The notes under the pieces are model-generated. The model was not told the origin of the DNA and did not search any database. It saw nothing but the letters and a program-made list of their open reading frames with translations. The translations under genes were made by a program, and so were the position numbers. Source: Endozoicomonas montiporae CL-33 (GTDB lineage Bacteria; Pseudomonadota; Gammaproteobacteria; Pseudomonadales; Endozoicomonadaceae). Taken from it: a stretch of DNA of 64,000 nt. Positions 1-9,206 of this stretch are shown piece by piece. The stretch's first letter is position 1. Every line of letters starts with the position of its first letter. The stretch spans positions 249,501 through 313,500 of the forward strand of contig NZ_CP013251.1 of assembly GCF_001583435.1 (NCBI RefSeq), given 5' to 3'.

Positions 1-2
1 CG

Positions 3-2027
3 CTTGAACCGCTCAACGAACAGTTAGAGGCTAATCGGAATCAATACCGACAGGAAAAGCAGCACCTGAAAGATCTGGAAACCCTGCTGTTGCAGGAACA
101 AAAGATTGCCAGCCTGACAGAACATAGAAACCGCCTAAAAAAAGACGAAGCCTGTCCTTTGTGTGGATCAACGGATCATCCAACCATCGACGAATACAAA
201 CAGATAGATAGCAACACGACCCAACAAAGGGTCGATGAAAAGCAACAACTGCTTAACCAGATGGAAAAAACCGGTACTGAGCAGAAAACACGACAAACAG
301 AACTGCAAACACTTTGCCAGACCAGCAGCAAACGCATTGATGAACTCAAACAACAGCAGAAGACATGCCTGACAGGATGGGAAGAAATTTGTGCATCATT
401 AGGTGAACAGCTCAATATCCAGCAAACAGAGGGCATTGCCAACTGGCTGCAAGCTGCCAGAGAAAACGGCAGCAGACTCAAAACCCAAACCCGACAACTG
501 AAACACCTTAACGACCACCTTGCTCAGCTTGAAAAAACACTGGCCGAACAGCACCGACAAAGTACCAAACTTCAACACGATCTGGAGTTACAATGCCAGA
601 AGCAGGAGCAATTGCAGCAGTCACTGACTCTTCGAAAACAGGAAGAGATCAACCTGCAAAATGAACTGAATGAGTTGGAACAGCAGATTGCCGAATCGTT
701 GAGTGGTTTATCGAACGAGCCATTGCCGGAACTGAGCGAGCAGGCCCATTGGCTTACTCGTCAGGAGAACCTGAACACTCAATGGCTGAAGATGCAGGAA
801 GAAACGGAAGCTCTGCAGCAATCGCTACAAGCATTAGACAACGACCTGTCCCTGAACGAACAGAAAAAGAATTACCTCCAGCAACAACTGGACGAACTGA
901 AACAACGTCTGACACAACGTACCGAACAGCAAGAAGAACTTAAAAACCAACGATTCATGCTGCTGGGTGATCTTAGTGTTAACGATGAACGACAACGTCT
1001 GCAAACATCTGTCGCAGAAGCCGAGCAGACATTAAAACAGGCTGACACCAACCACCAGCAGGCACAGAAAGTCGTCAGTGAGCAGTCCGGTTTCTTACAG
1101 CAGCAGGAGCAGGCATTGCAGAAACTGCACACTGAACAGGAGCAAGCCAACAGCCATTGGGAGTCACAACTGCAGGGCAGCCCTTTTGCCGACACCGAGG
1201 CATTCCAACAGGCCATTTTACCGGCTGAACAACGTGAAACCCTGCAACAGCTAAAACAAACACTTCAGGATGACATCACCCGCACTGAAGAACGGGAACA
1301 ACTCATCAGACAGCAACTCACCGGGTTACAGTCTACCCCTCTTACCGAAGAAACCGTTGAAGCATTGCAGGAGAAAATTAACCATACAGACAACGAACAA
1401 CGACTGGTTAACCAACGTCAGGGAGAAATCAGACAGGCACTGACCGATGACCAGAACAAACGTCAGCAGCAGTCTGAACTGTTTGACCGGATCTCAGCCC
1501 GGAAAAAGCAATTTGATATCTGGGATCACCTCAATACCCTGATTGGTTCTGCCAAAGGCGACAAGTTCCGCAAGTTTGCCCAGGGGTTGACGCTGGATCA
1601 TCTGATTTATCTTGCCAATCAACAGTTACAAAGACTTCATGGTCGCTATCAGCTGAACCGGAAAAAGTCGGAAGAACTCAGTCTGGAAATTCTCGATGAC
1701 TGGCAGGCGGGTGTGCAGAGGGATATTAAAACCCTGTCCGGCGGGGAAAGCTTTCTCGTCAGCCTTGCTCTGGCGCTTGCACTGTCGGATCTCGTCAGTC
1801 ACAAGACCAGCATCGACTCCCTGTTCCTTGATGAAGGCTTCGGCACACTCGATCAGGAAACCCTGGAAATTGCCCTGAACGCCCTCGACAGTTTGAATGC
1901 CAGTGGCAAGATGGTGGGTGTGATTTCTCATGTTGAATCATTGAAAGAACGCATACCCATGCAGATTCATGTGAGCAAAAAAGCCGGGCTGGGTTACAGC
2001 ACTCTGGATGAAGTCTTTGCTGTCTGA
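3..2027 (+). CDS. sbcC: SbcC exonuclease subunit, 3' part
   Basis: Large subunit of the SbcCD (Rad50/Mre11-like) nuclease, which cuts hairpins and DNA ends in the cytoplasm. The frame is open to the left edge, so the N-terminal Walker A half lies outside the window and no start is assigned; a TTG at 90 is not a real start. Visible order: Q/E-rich coiled coil, the zinc-hook CPLCG at about 153-167 near the coiled-coil apex, a second long coiled coil, then the C-terminal ABC lobe with signature LSGGESFLVSLALALALSDL and Walker B SLFLDEGFGTLD. The hook plus split ATPase identify the family securely. A terminator follows directly, so it ends its transcript. Confidence 0.95.
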   Translation, partial: LEPLNEQLEANRNQYRQEKQHLKDLETLLLQEQKIASLTEHRNRLKKDEACPLCGSTDHPTIDEYKQIDSNTTQQRVDEKQQLLNQMEKTGTEQKTRQTELQTLCQTSSKRIDELKQQQKTCLTGWEEICASLGEQLNIQQTEGIANWLQAARENGSRLKTQTRQLKHLNDHLAQLEKTLAEQHRQSTKLQHDLELQCQKQEQLQQSLTLRKQEEINLQNELNELEQQIAESLSGLSNEPLPELSEQAHWLTRQENLNTQWLKMQEETEALQQSLQALDNDLSLNEQKKNYLQQQLDELKQRLTQRTEQQEELKNQRFMLLGDLSVNDERQRLQTSVAEAEQTLKQADTNHQQAQKVVSEQSGFLQQQEQALQKLHTEQEQANSHWESQLQGSPFADTEAFQQAILPAEQRETLQQLKQTLQDDITRTEEREQLIRQQLTGLQSTPLTEETVEALQEKINHTDNEQRLVNQRQGEIRQALTDDQNKRQQQSELFDRISARKKQFDIWDHLNTLIGSAKGDKFRKFAQGLTLDHLIYLANQQLQRLHGRYQLNRKKSEELSLEILDDWQAGVQRDIKTLSGGESFLVSLALALALSDLVSHKTSIDSLFLDEGFGTLDQETLEIALNALDSLNASGKMVGVISHVESLKERIPMQIHVSKKAGLGYSTLDEVFAV

Positions 2028-2048
2028 TAAGCAGTGTTGAGTCATTAT

Positions 2049-2087
2049 GGTGCTGAAGCTCGTTCAGCACCTTTTTGGCTTTTTTTC
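2049..2087 (+). terminator. Rho-independent terminator after sbcC
   Basis: GGTGCTGAA and TTCAGCACC pair around a 5-nt loop, followed by TTTTTGGCTTTTTTT. The T-tract runs into the convergent gene's stop codon at 2086-2088. Confidence 0.85.
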
Positions 2088-3297
2088 ACTGATTATCCTG
2101 CTCAACCGCTTCGTATAGCATTCCCAAAATATCAGGAACCGCTGACATCACACGATTCCAGCTGGGGATAAAGGGTCGCTCCATCGGGTTTTCCAGAAAG
2201 TACTGTCCGGCTTCCATGATATTGCTGGCAAACAGTTCAACTGCCCGTTCTTCACTGTCCCGATCCACGTAAAGACCATTCATGACCGCATCGTCGTAAT
2301 AAGATTCAATAAAATCCAGCGCAACCCGGTAATAGGTTGCTTTAATGGTGCGGAATGTTTCTGTATTGAATTGCACGCCGTTGGTCGCCAGTTTTCTGAA
2401 CACTGCCTTGATAATGTCGTGGCTCATCTTCGAAAGACCGGCACCAATATCCTGCTCAGACAATGGCTGATGCTTGTGGTCATAGTTATCGGCAATATCG
2501 ACCTGACATAAACGTTTGCTGGAATAGTTCCGTTTTACTTCTGACAAGACGCCAATTTCCAGACCCCAGTCGCTGGGAATGCGAATATCATTAAACACAC
2601 TCGTACGCATGGAAAACTCACCCGCCAGCGGATAGCGGAAACTGTCCAGATATTCGAGATACTCCATTGGCCCCAGAATTTTTTTAAGAGCCCGCAGCAA
2701 TGGTGTTACCAGCAAACGACTGACTCTGCCGTTTAATTTGTTATCAGAAACCCGTGGGTAATACCCCTTGCAGAAATCATAACTGAAGGATGGGTTAGCC
2801 ACCGGGTACAAAAGCTTTGCCAGCAGATCACGTTTGTAGGTCAAAATATCACAGTCGTGTAATGCCACAGCTTCAGCCTTGGCAGAAGCCAGTACATAGC
2901 CATAACAGTACCAGACATTTCGCCCCTTTCCGGGCTCTCTCGGTGCCAGACCGTTGCTGTCCAGCATACGATCCAGTTCCCTCAACGCAGGTCCATCCTG
3001 CCAGAGAATCCGGTGATGCTGATTGAGCTGTGCAAAAAAGTCACGGGCATAGCGGAACTGGTTACGGTCAGCCCGATCCAGCCCTATAACAATCTCTGAA
3101 AGGTAACGAACCTGACTCAGCTCTTTCACAATATTGCCAAGCGCTGGCCCTTCCAGCTCGGAAAACAGTGACGGTAATACCAGCGACATGGGGCGCTGTC
3201 TGGCAAATGCCATCAGCTCCTGCTCCATGTCCTCCGTCGTATGAGTACGCAGGTTATGAAAGTTAGTAATGATTCCATTCTGGTAAAAGTCGCCCAT
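2086..3297 (-). CDS. gpgS: Glucosyl-3-phosphoglycerate synthase-like glycosyltransferase (GT81)
   Basis: Probably transfers glucose from an NDP-glucose to 3-phosphoglycerate, the first step of glucosylglycerate synthesis. It shows a GT-A fold pattern: GKGRNVW near residue 123, an HDCD metal motif (DxD) near 147-150, then FCKGYYPRV, NGRVSRLLVTPLL and RYPLAGEFSM, as expected for GpgS. The ATG at 3297 is chosen (403 aa) because AAAGGGAT sits six bases before it. A longer frame from a TTG at 3351 overlaps the upstream stop but has no ribosome site. It lies downstream of a phosphatase of the same pathway and near a glucosylglycerate phosphorylase-like gene, which supports the call. A mannosyl-specific enzyme remains possible. 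Confidence 0.75.
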   Translation of the reverse strand: MGDFYQNGIITNFHNLRTHTTEDMEQELMAFARQRPMSLVLPSLFSELEGPALGNIVKELSQVRYLSEIVIGLDRADRNQFRYARDFFAQLNQHHRILWQDGPALRELDRMLDSNGLAPREPGKGRNVWYCYGYVLASAKAEAVALHDCDILTYKRDLLAKLLYPVANPSFSYDFCKGYYPRVSDNKLNGRVSRLLVTPLLRALKKILGPMEYLEYLDSFRYPLAGEFSMRTSVFNDIRIPSDWGLEIGVLSEVKRNYSSKRLCQVDIADNYDHKHQPLSEQDIGAGLSKMSHDIIKAVFRKLATNGVQFNTETFRTIKATYYRVALDFIESYYDDAVMNGLYVDRDSEERAVELFASNIMEAGQYFLENPMERPFIPSWNRVMSAVPDILGMLYEAVEQDNQ

Positions 3298-3347
3298 GCT
3301 TATCCCTTTATAGCTACTCTGAAAGGCAGCTTGTTTTATTATTGTTA

Positions 3348-4157
3348 TCAATTGGTCAGAAGTCGGGTAATGGCTTCATTCCATCCCCTTGGGCCGGTTC
3401 CTGTCGTATAAAAAATTGATGAAAGATGACTGGTATCGGGTACCGAATGATGTTCCGCACGCACCAGCACCGGATAATCCACCACTTCAAGCATTGGCAG
3501 ATCATTCAAACCATCACCAAGGCCGATGGAAACCCAGCTGTAATCCGGATCACAGGCTCTGAAACGCTCCAATAGTTTTCTGGCCGCCATGCCTTTGTTG
3601 CCATTGCCTGAAACATGATAAAACCGCCCGCCCCGGGTCAGATTCAGCCCTTCTTTTTGCAATAAATACTTAAACTGCACCAGGGCCGCATCGGAATCCC
3701 GCCATATCAACGGTTCACTGGCTTTACGGTCACAGGCATAAGCCGCTTCAAAGGGCAGTAATCCTGTTAGCTCAGCCACTGTCGATTTGTCGCAATCACC
3801 AAAACCTGTAAATTCAAAGCCATACTCAAGCCTTAATTTATTCAGTAACCTGCGAATACCTTTGTAGGGCAGCCCATGTACCAGATGAGTGTCTTTTTCT
3901 ATGTCTGGAAAATAGCCCGCCGGAATACTGGTGACCATTCCATTCTCACTGATGAATGGATGTCGTATACCTGTCGTTTCCTGTATTTCACGAACTTCTC
4001 GGAGCGTTTTACTGGTATTAAAAATCACTGGAATGTTCTGTTTTTCAAGCAGCTGCAAAGCATTCATCGCATCGTCCCAGCGATAACTGTCGTGATCCAG
4101 CAATGTGCCGTCCAGATCAGAAAATACAATCAGCTTTCGGTTACTCTGGCTACTCAC
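3348..4157 (-). CDS. HAD-IIB phosphatase, glucosyl/mannosyl-3-phosphoglycerate phosphatase family
   Basis: Removes the phosphate from glucosyl- or mannosyl-3-phosphoglycerate to give the compatible solute. HAD motif I is FSDLDGTLLD (aspartates near residues 14 and 16). GLGDGLNDLPML is the late acidic motif IV of Cof/MpgP enzymes. A GTG at 4157 is chosen because GGAGG lies five bases upstream; a TTG at 4181 gives eight more residues without a better ribosome site. The stop at 3348-3350 sits 50 bp before the chosen synthase start, so the two form an operon. Sugar specificity is inferred from the GpgS-like neighbour. Confidence 0.8.
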   Translation of the reverse strand: MSSQSNRKLIVFSDLDGTLLDHDSYRWDDAMNALQLLEKQNIPVIFNTSKTLREVREIQETTGIRHPFISENGMVTSIPAGYFPDIEKDTHLVHGLPYKGIRRLLNKLRLEYGFEFTGFGDCDKSTVAELTGLLPFEAAYACDRKASEPLIWRDSDAALVQFKYLLQKEGLNLTRGGRFYHVSGNGNKGMAARKLLERFRACDPDYSWVSIGLGDGLNDLPMLEVVDYPVLVRAEHHSVPDTSHLSSIFYTTGTGPRGWNEAITRLLTN

Positions 4158-4475
4158 AAAACCTCCAGCCTTTCCAGTCAACGTCTCTCTCTATTTTCAC
4201 TGCAAAGTTTCTGCTAGAATGGTCAATATCAGTACGATCGTTTAATTTTTTAGAACATCCAACATCATTAGCATCAATCTCCATAGACTCTCTCCTCAGC
4301 ATAAAAATATCCGGTAATAAACGGTTACTAAATTTAAGAATTGTAAAAACCGCTTTCACGCCATCATTACATACCCAATAAGCTCATATCGTTAATAAAG
4401 CATGACCTGTGCCAACCAATGTCAGATGGCATAACTTCTGCTTTCAGAATAAGAACCCAGAGAAGGAAAAGAGAC
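4158..4475. promoter_or_regulatory. Divergent intergenic region of the glucosylglycerate locus
   Basis: About 320 bp, AT-rich, separating the leftward synthesis genes from the rightward phosphorylase. Short ORFs cross it but none has a convincing start or family signature. Both promoters should lie here; no clear operator was recognised. Confidence 0.45.
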
Positions 4476-6203
4476 ATGCAAAGCTATCCGGATGCATTTA
4501 AGGATTTTCATGCAGCCATCGTGAACTGTCTGCAGCTGCCCTATGGAGAACAGGCAGAAGACCTTGCCAGTATGGTTGTCAGGCGGGTAGAACACTTTCT
4601 TTACCAGCACAAGACGACAGAGCAGTATGACTGGTCGGAACAGGATATTTTTCTTATCAGTTATGGCAACAGCCTGATCGACAGACAGAGAACGCCACCG
4701 CTTCAGCTATTGAAACAGTTTCTTCAGGATCATACCGAAGGGGTGTTTAACACACTGCACATCCTGCCGTATTTCCCCTTCAGTTCTGATGACGGTTTTT
4801 CTGTGATCGACTTTATGGAGGTCAACCCGGAGCTTGGCACCTGGGAAGATATTCAGTCACTGTCAAACGACTTTCGTCTTATGACTGATCTGGTTATCAA
4901 CCATGTATCAAGAGAAAGTCTCTGGTTTGCCGACTATCTCAGCGGCATACAGCCGGGCCGGGACTACTTTATAGAAGTCGATCCGACCACAGATTTAAGC
5001 GACGTTACCCGCCCCAGAAACTCACCACTGCTTGTTTCTGTCACTACCCGCCGGGGTATTCGCCATATCTGGGGAACATTCAGTGAAGACCAGCTTGATC
5101 TGAATTTCCGCAACCCGGAAGTGCTGATCAAAATGGTGGATATTTTCTTGTTCTATCTATCCAAAGGCACGTCTGTTATCCGCCTTGATGCTATTGCCTA
5201 TCTATGGAAAACCATTGGCACCAGCTGCATTCATCGCCCTGAAACCCACGCCATTGTGAAGTTGCTCAGGCTGATCATGAACAAGGTCCGTCCGGGTGGA
5301 TTACTGCTTACGGAAACCAATGTTCCCAACGAAGAAAATCTGAGCTACTTCGGCACAGGCGATGAAGCTCATATTGTCTACCAGTTCGCGTTGCCGCCTT
5401 TGCTTTTGCATGCACTAAATCGGGGCACAGAGAAATATCTGGTGCACTGGGCAAAATCACTGCCCGATTATAAGGCGGGTTGCACCGTCCTCAATTTCAC
5501 AGCCTCACACGATGGCATTGGACTAAGAGCCCTGGAAGGCATCGTCCCGGACAATGAAACCCAGGAGCTGGTTGACAGCATGCATCGCTTTGGCGGATTC
5601 ATCAGTGTCCGCACACTCGACGACCAGACAGAAAAACCCTATGAAATTAACATTTCACTGTTCGATGCACTGAAAGGTACACGACGGGGTGAAGACCAAT
5701 GGCAGATTCAGCGATTCCTGTGTTCACAGATTATTATGCTGGGGATGAGAGGCATTCCCGCCGTTTATATTCATAGCCTGCTGGCAACACCCAATGACCT
5801 TGCCGGGGTAGAACGTACGGGTCGTACACGCTCCATCAACCGGCGTAAATGGTTTATCGAAGAGTTACTGCCAGAACTGGATCACGATCCTATGTCTGTG
5901 CAATCAAACGTTTTCCATGCATTGATCGGCATTCTTAACCGTCGCAAGCAAGAACCCTGCTTTCATCCTGATAACACGCAAACTGTCGTAGAAATGGGAA
6001 CCGGCCTGTTTGCCTTCAGGCGCACAGATCAGCATTCTTTTCGCTCGGTACTGGCCATTCACAATCTTACGGCCGTCTTTCAAAAAATTGAGCTACCTGC
6101 AGAAGACCAAAAGAGCGTTGATCTTCTTACAGGTTCAACATTCGAAGACCTGACACTTAAACCTTACCAGTGCGTATGGCTGGTTAATGCTTCTTCTTAT
6201 TGA
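4476..6203 (+). CDS. GH13_18 phosphorylase, probable glucosylglycerate phosphorylase
   Basis: A sucrose-phosphorylase-family enzyme (575 aa) that would split a glucoside with phosphate into glucose 1-phosphate and an acceptor. Catalytic residues are visible: nucleophile Asp in VIRLDAIAY (about 238), acid/base Glu in LLTETN (about 280) and the stabilising Asp in TASHDG (about 346). Start ATG 4476 is preceded by GAAGGA; an ATG at 4419 is upstream in frame but lacks this. The neighbouring GpgS- and GpgP-like genes point to glucosylglycerate rather than sucrose as substrate. The last 20 bp overlap the convergent transporter gene. Substrate is an inference; the fold and subfamily are secure. Confidence 0.8.
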   Translation: MQSYPDAFKDFHAAIVNCLQLPYGEQAEDLASMVVRRVEHFLYQHKTTEQYDWSEQDIFLISYGNSLIDRQRTPPLQLLKQFLQDHTEGVFNTLHILPYFPFSSDDGFSVIDFMEVNPELGTWEDIQSLSNDFRLMTDLVINHVSRESLWFADYLSGIQPGRDYFIEVDPTTDLSDVTRPRNSPLLVSVTTRRGIRHIWGTFSEDQLDLNFRNPEVLIKMVDIFLFYLSKGTSVIRLDAIAYLWKTIGTSCIHRPETHAIVKLLRLIMNKVRPGGLLLTETNVPNEENLSYFGTGDEAHIVYQFALPPLLLHALNRGTEKYLVHWAKSLPDYKAGCTVLNFTASHDGIGLRALEGIVPDNETQELVDSMHRFGGFISVRTLDDQTEKPYEINISLFDALKGTRRGEDQWQIQRFLCSQIIMLGMRGIPAVYIHSLLATPNDLAGVERTGRTRSINRRKWFIEELLPELDHDPMSVQSNVFHALIGILNRRKQEPCFHPDNTQTVVEMGTGLFAFRRTDQHSFRSVLAIHNLTAVFQKIELPAEDQKSVDLLTGSTFEDLTLKPYQCVWLVNASSY

Positions 6204-7356
6204 GATAAAACAAACCTCCGACAACCAGCCCCCAGAGGGTTGAACCGATACCAAACAATGTGACACCCGACACCGTCACAAGAAAGGTAATCAGTGCAGC
6301 TTCATGGTAACGGGCATCATTGAAAGCATTTTGCAGGCACATCAACAGGGTACCCAATACCGCAAATCCAGCCATCATTTGCCCGATGGCTTCGGGCAGT
6401 GCAAGAAACAAAGTAACGACTGCTGTCGCCCACACGCCCGCCAGAAGATAAAACAGACCAGCCCAGATGGTAGAGCGATATCTCAGTGATGGATCAGCAT
6501 CAACGTCTTCATTCATACAGGCTGCCGCCGAAATAGCGGCCAGATTCACGCTGAACCCGCCAATGGGAGCCAGCATTGCATTGGTGACCCCGGAGCCAAT
6601 CAATATCTGCGGCAATGGCAGCGAATAATTGTAAGACCTTAGCATCGCCATACCCGGCAGGTTCTGTGACAACATAGTGACCAGATAAAGGGGAATGCTT
6701 ATGTTGATGAAGCCGGATAATGTAAACTCCGGATAAACCAAAACCGGTGTCGCCAGTGTCAGTTTCAGGCTTTTTGCTGCAAAGACTCCATCCCACAGGG
6801 CGATACCCAATCCGGCTAACAGCAGCAAGATCATCACGTATTTTGGCAACCATCGTTTAGCCAGTAGAAAGGCTGCAAGCATAACCACAAAAATACGAAA
6901 GTCAGACTCTGCCGGTAAAAAGGCATTCATACAAAAAGGCAGGACAATAGCTGCCAGCATTGCGGTCGCCATCGGCTGAGGAATCGACTGAATCATTCTT
7001 GAAACAGGTTTGAAGCATCCGGTCAGTGCGATCATCAGCCCTGTCATAACAAATGCTCCGATAGAAACAGTAAGGTCGTACTGATCCACTACGCCTATTA
7101 ACATGGCAGCGCCCGGCGTAGACCAGGCCATCAGTACCGGAATCTTGTATCGCAGTGAAAAACCAATGGAAGTAACGCCCATGGCAATGCCTAACGCCAG
7201 TAACCAGCTGGTGATTTGTTCCGTTGTGGCACCCGCAGCCATGGCTGCCTGAATAATAATAATGACTGAGCCGGTATAACCGATGACAACCGCTGTCAGA
7301 CCCGCAGACGCATAACGTATATTTAGAATTTTGCTCGCGTGCACCACTTCACCCAC
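6184..7356 (-). CDS. ydcO: BenE/YdcO family transporter
   Basis: Inner-membrane protein of 390 aa with about twelve hydrophobic segments, in the benzoate:H+ symporter (BenE) family. The run PVLMAWSTPGAAMLIG and the region TNAMLAPIGGFSVNLAAISAAACMNED are family hallmarks. It starts at a GTG; another GTG three codons downstream could also serve. It is divergent from an HTH-cupin regulator, the same arrangement as E. coli ydcO-ydcN, so regulation by that neighbour is likely. The true substrate is unknown: YdcO relatives outside aromatic-degradation operons may not carry benzoate, and no aromatic catabolic genes are nearby. Confidence 0.85.
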   Translation of the reverse strand: MGEVVHASKILNIRYASAGLTAVVIGYTGSVIIIIQAAMAAGATTEQITSWLLALGIAMGVTSIGFSLRYKIPVLMAWSTPGAAMLIGVVDQYDLTVSIGAFVMTGLMIALTGCFKPVSRMIQSIPQPMATAMLAAIVLPFCMNAFLPAESDFRIFVVMLAAFLLAKRWLPKYVMILLLLAGLGIALWDGVFAAKSLKLTLATPVLVYPEFTLSGFINISIPLYLVTMLSQNLPGMAMLRSYNYSLPLPQILIGSGVTNAMLAPIGGFSVNLAAISAAACMNEDVDADPSLRYRSTIWAGLFYLLAGVWATAVVTLFLALPEAIGQMMAGFAVLGTLLMCLQNAFNDARYHEAALITFLVTVSGVTLFGIGSTLWGLVVGGLFYLNKKKH

Positions 7357-7388
7357 ATAAACCTGACGATTATTCTGTTATTCTTGAA

Positions 7389-7440
7389 TGTGCGCTATGA
7401 CGCACAAGGCACAGATTAGCACCGTGCGCTATTGCGCACA
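7389..7440. promoter_or_regulatory. Two palindromic operators between ydcO and ydcN
   Basis: Two 18-bp sites with the same inverted arms: TGTGCGCTATGACGCACA at 7389-7406 and CGTGCGCTATTGCGCACA at 7423-7440, centres 34 bp apart. They lie between the divergent transporter and the HTH-cupin gene, so they are the likely binding sites of that regulator. Confidence 0.75.
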
Positions 7441-7487
7441 AAGCATTTATACTTTGATCTGTGATGCAAAATCCATGAGCAGAACCC

Positions 7488-8090
7488 ATGCACCATAACG
7501 ACTTCCGATCTCAAATTGCCAACCATCTAAAAGCCATCAGAAAAGACAAAGGCTGGAGTCTCGACAAAACAGCAGAAGCGACAGCTGTGTCCAAAGCGAT
7601 GCTTGGGCAAATTGAACGACAAGAGTCCAGCCCGACCATTGCCACACTCTGGAAAATTGCCAGCGGTCTTGAAACCTCTTTCTCTGCTTTCTTTGCAACC
7701 AGAGAGTCTCTCAGAAGAAGTGAAACAACCTTTCCCGATGATTTGTCCATGCAGGTCAAAACACTTTTTCCCTATAGCAATGACACTCATATGGAGATGT
7801 TTGAAATCACTCTGACAAAGTTTCACCACCAGCTCTCATCACCCCATGCCATCGGGGTAATAGAACACTGTTGTGTAATCGAAGGAACCATTGAGCTGCA
7901 AGTTGGAAATGCGGTTCATCGTCTGGAAAAAGGCGACAGTTTCAAATTTCATGCTGATCAGGAACACAGTTATAAGGCCGTCACTGAAACAGCCGTTTTT
8001 CACAACATCGTCTGTTATCCGTCAATGGCCGAGTTCACCACCCCGAACCCACGGGTAAAGCCGTTGGCAAAGGCATCTGCGCCTGCGTAG
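7488..8090 (+). CDS. ydcN: XRE-type regulator with C-terminal cupin (YdcN-like)
   Basis: A 200-aa DNA-binding regulator. The N-terminal helix-turn-helix (about residues 10-65) contains SLDKTAEATAVSKAMLGQIERQESSPTIATLWKIA. The C-terminal half is a cupin β-barrel (about 100-185) with the run VGNAVHRLEKGDSFKFHADQEHSYKA, a probable small-ligand sensor. ATG 7488 lies directly after two palindromic operators, and the divergent gene is a BenE/YdcO transporter as in enterobacteria. Autoregulation and control of the transporter are inferred. The ligand is unknown. Confidence 0.88.
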   Translation: MHHNDFRSQIANHLKAIRKDKGWSLDKTAEATAVSKAMLGQIERQESSPTIATLWKIASGLETSFSAFFATRESLRRSETTFPDDLSMQVKTLFPYSNDTHMEMFEITLTKFHHQLSSPHAIGVIEHCCVIEGTIELQVGNAVHRLEKGDSFKFHADQEHSYKAVTETAVFHNIVCYPSMAEFTTPNPRVKPLAKASAPA

Positions 8091-8149
8091 TTCATTTTTG
8101 ATTCCTTTCATTAATGTGTCTAAAGTAGAGAGCGAACGGAGGGATTTGT

Positions 8150-8635
8150 ATGAAAAATCTGTATCACACTGACTTCCATCAGTGGGCAAAACAACAAAAA
8201 GAGTACCTGACCAAACGCCAGTTTGACCGGCTCGACCTTGATAACCTGATCGGAGAAGTAGACGATATGGGCCGAAGCGAGCGCAACACCCTCGAATCCC
8301 ATCTGGTCATACTGGTGCTGCACCTGCTCAAATACCAATACCAAACCTACGTCATCAACCCCAACCTCTACGAACCCAAAGAGTTCCGAAGCTGGTACGA
8401 CAGCATTTCACAGGCACGATTGGCGATTAGCCGGTTAATCCGTAAAAACCCGTCCCTCAAGCATGAAAAAGACGATGCCCTGCTGGACTGCTACCCCGAT
8501 GCCAAACACGCCGCCATACGGGAAATGAACCAATACCTGCGGGAAAACCATCAGCTCGACCACACCGCCTACCCGGACACCTGCCCGTGGACATTCGAGC
8601 AAATCACCAGCGAAAACTGGCTGCCCGACCAGTAG
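8150..8635 (+). CDS. DUF29 family protein
   Basis: A 161-aa soluble protein matching the DUF29 pattern: YHTDFHQWAKQQ near the start, then LDLDNLIGEVDDMGRSERN and a W-x-E/D C-terminus (PWTFEQITSENWLPD). GGAGGG lies just before the ATG. No biochemical role is established for the family; members are common in cyanobacteria and proteobacteria, often as scattered paralogues. It stands alone between the cupin regulator and a leftward phage-derived cassette, ending eight bases before that cassette. Confidence 0.8.
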   Translation: MKNLYHTDFHQWAKQQKEYLTKRQFDRLDLDNLIGEVDDMGRSERNTLESHLVILVLHLLKYQYQTYVINPNLYEPKEFRSWYDSISQARLAISRLIRKNPSLKHEKDDALLDCYPDAKHAAIREMNQYLRENHQLDHTAYPDTCPWTFEQITSENWLPDQ

Positions 8636-8642
8636 GGCAGTC

Positions 8643-9206
8643 TCACATCCCCATCGCAATAGAACCAATGATTCCTATACCCGTTCCCAGCGCACTGTAA
8701 CCGGCTGCCTGCTGCTGCGCCGCCTGCTGAATGGCCGCCTGGTTGCGCTGGCCTTCCAGCCCCGCCGCCGTATTCATGCCCGACAGCCCCGCACCCTGCG
8801 CCCCCCGGCCAAGGTTCATCAGGTTGGTTCCCAGCTTATCCAGACGGGCATCTGTGGCTTCCCGTGCCATGTTCGCCGCTACAATCTGCGCCCCGTTGCG
8901 GTTCATGTGCTGCATCTGGTCATAAGCGGCTTTCTGCTGCGGGGTAAGGCTTGCGCCAAAGCCTGCCAGTGACCTTTCTACCGTGCCATTGCCGGAATCA
9001 AACACTTTCCCTGCGGTCTGTTTCGCCGCTTCTGCCTCGGCGGTAATCTGCCCTTTGTTTTCCGCATAGTTCAACAGTTCACGCTCAACAGGCAGGAACC
9101 GGGCCACGTAATCGTCGTCCAGTTGTTGCGCAAGGGCGGCCTGCTTCCTTGATACGGTATGATCCTGAATCACTTTGGTTGATCCACCACCACCTCCAAA
9201 GCACAT
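8643..9206 (-). CDS. Phage-like virion structural protein with MCFGGGGG start
   Basis: A 187-aa Ala/Gln/Gly-rich protein beginning MCFGGGGG, a start seen in internal virion or tail proteins of podovirus-like phages. It contains helical stretches rich in Q and A (GQRNQAAIQQAAQQQAAG) and ends in a hydrophobic glycine segment (GTGIGIIGSIAMGM) that could insert in membrane. AGGGGGA precedes the ATG. The start overlaps the stop of the preceding virion-type gene (TAATG), so the two were co-translated. The exact structural role cannot be fixed from sequence. Confidence 0.6.
   Translation of the reverse strand: MCFGGGGGSTKVIQDHTVSRKQAALAQQLDDDYVARFLPVERELLNYAENKGQITAEAEAAKQTAGKVFDSGNGTVERSLAGFGASLTPQQKAAYDQMQHMNRNGAQIVAANMAREATDARLDKLGTNLMNLGRGAQGAGLSGMNTAAGLEGQRNQAAIQQAAQQQAAGYSALGTGIGIIGSIAMGM

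Noticed and set aside
3298..3351. Longer N-terminus of the GT81-like gene from a TTG start
   Set aside because: No ribosome site before the TTG, whereas AAAGGGAT precedes the ATG at 3297.
4150..4359. Leftward 69-codon ORF across the glucosylglycerate intergenic region
   Set aside because: It overlaps the phosphatase start, has no family features, and the region is a divergent promoter gap.
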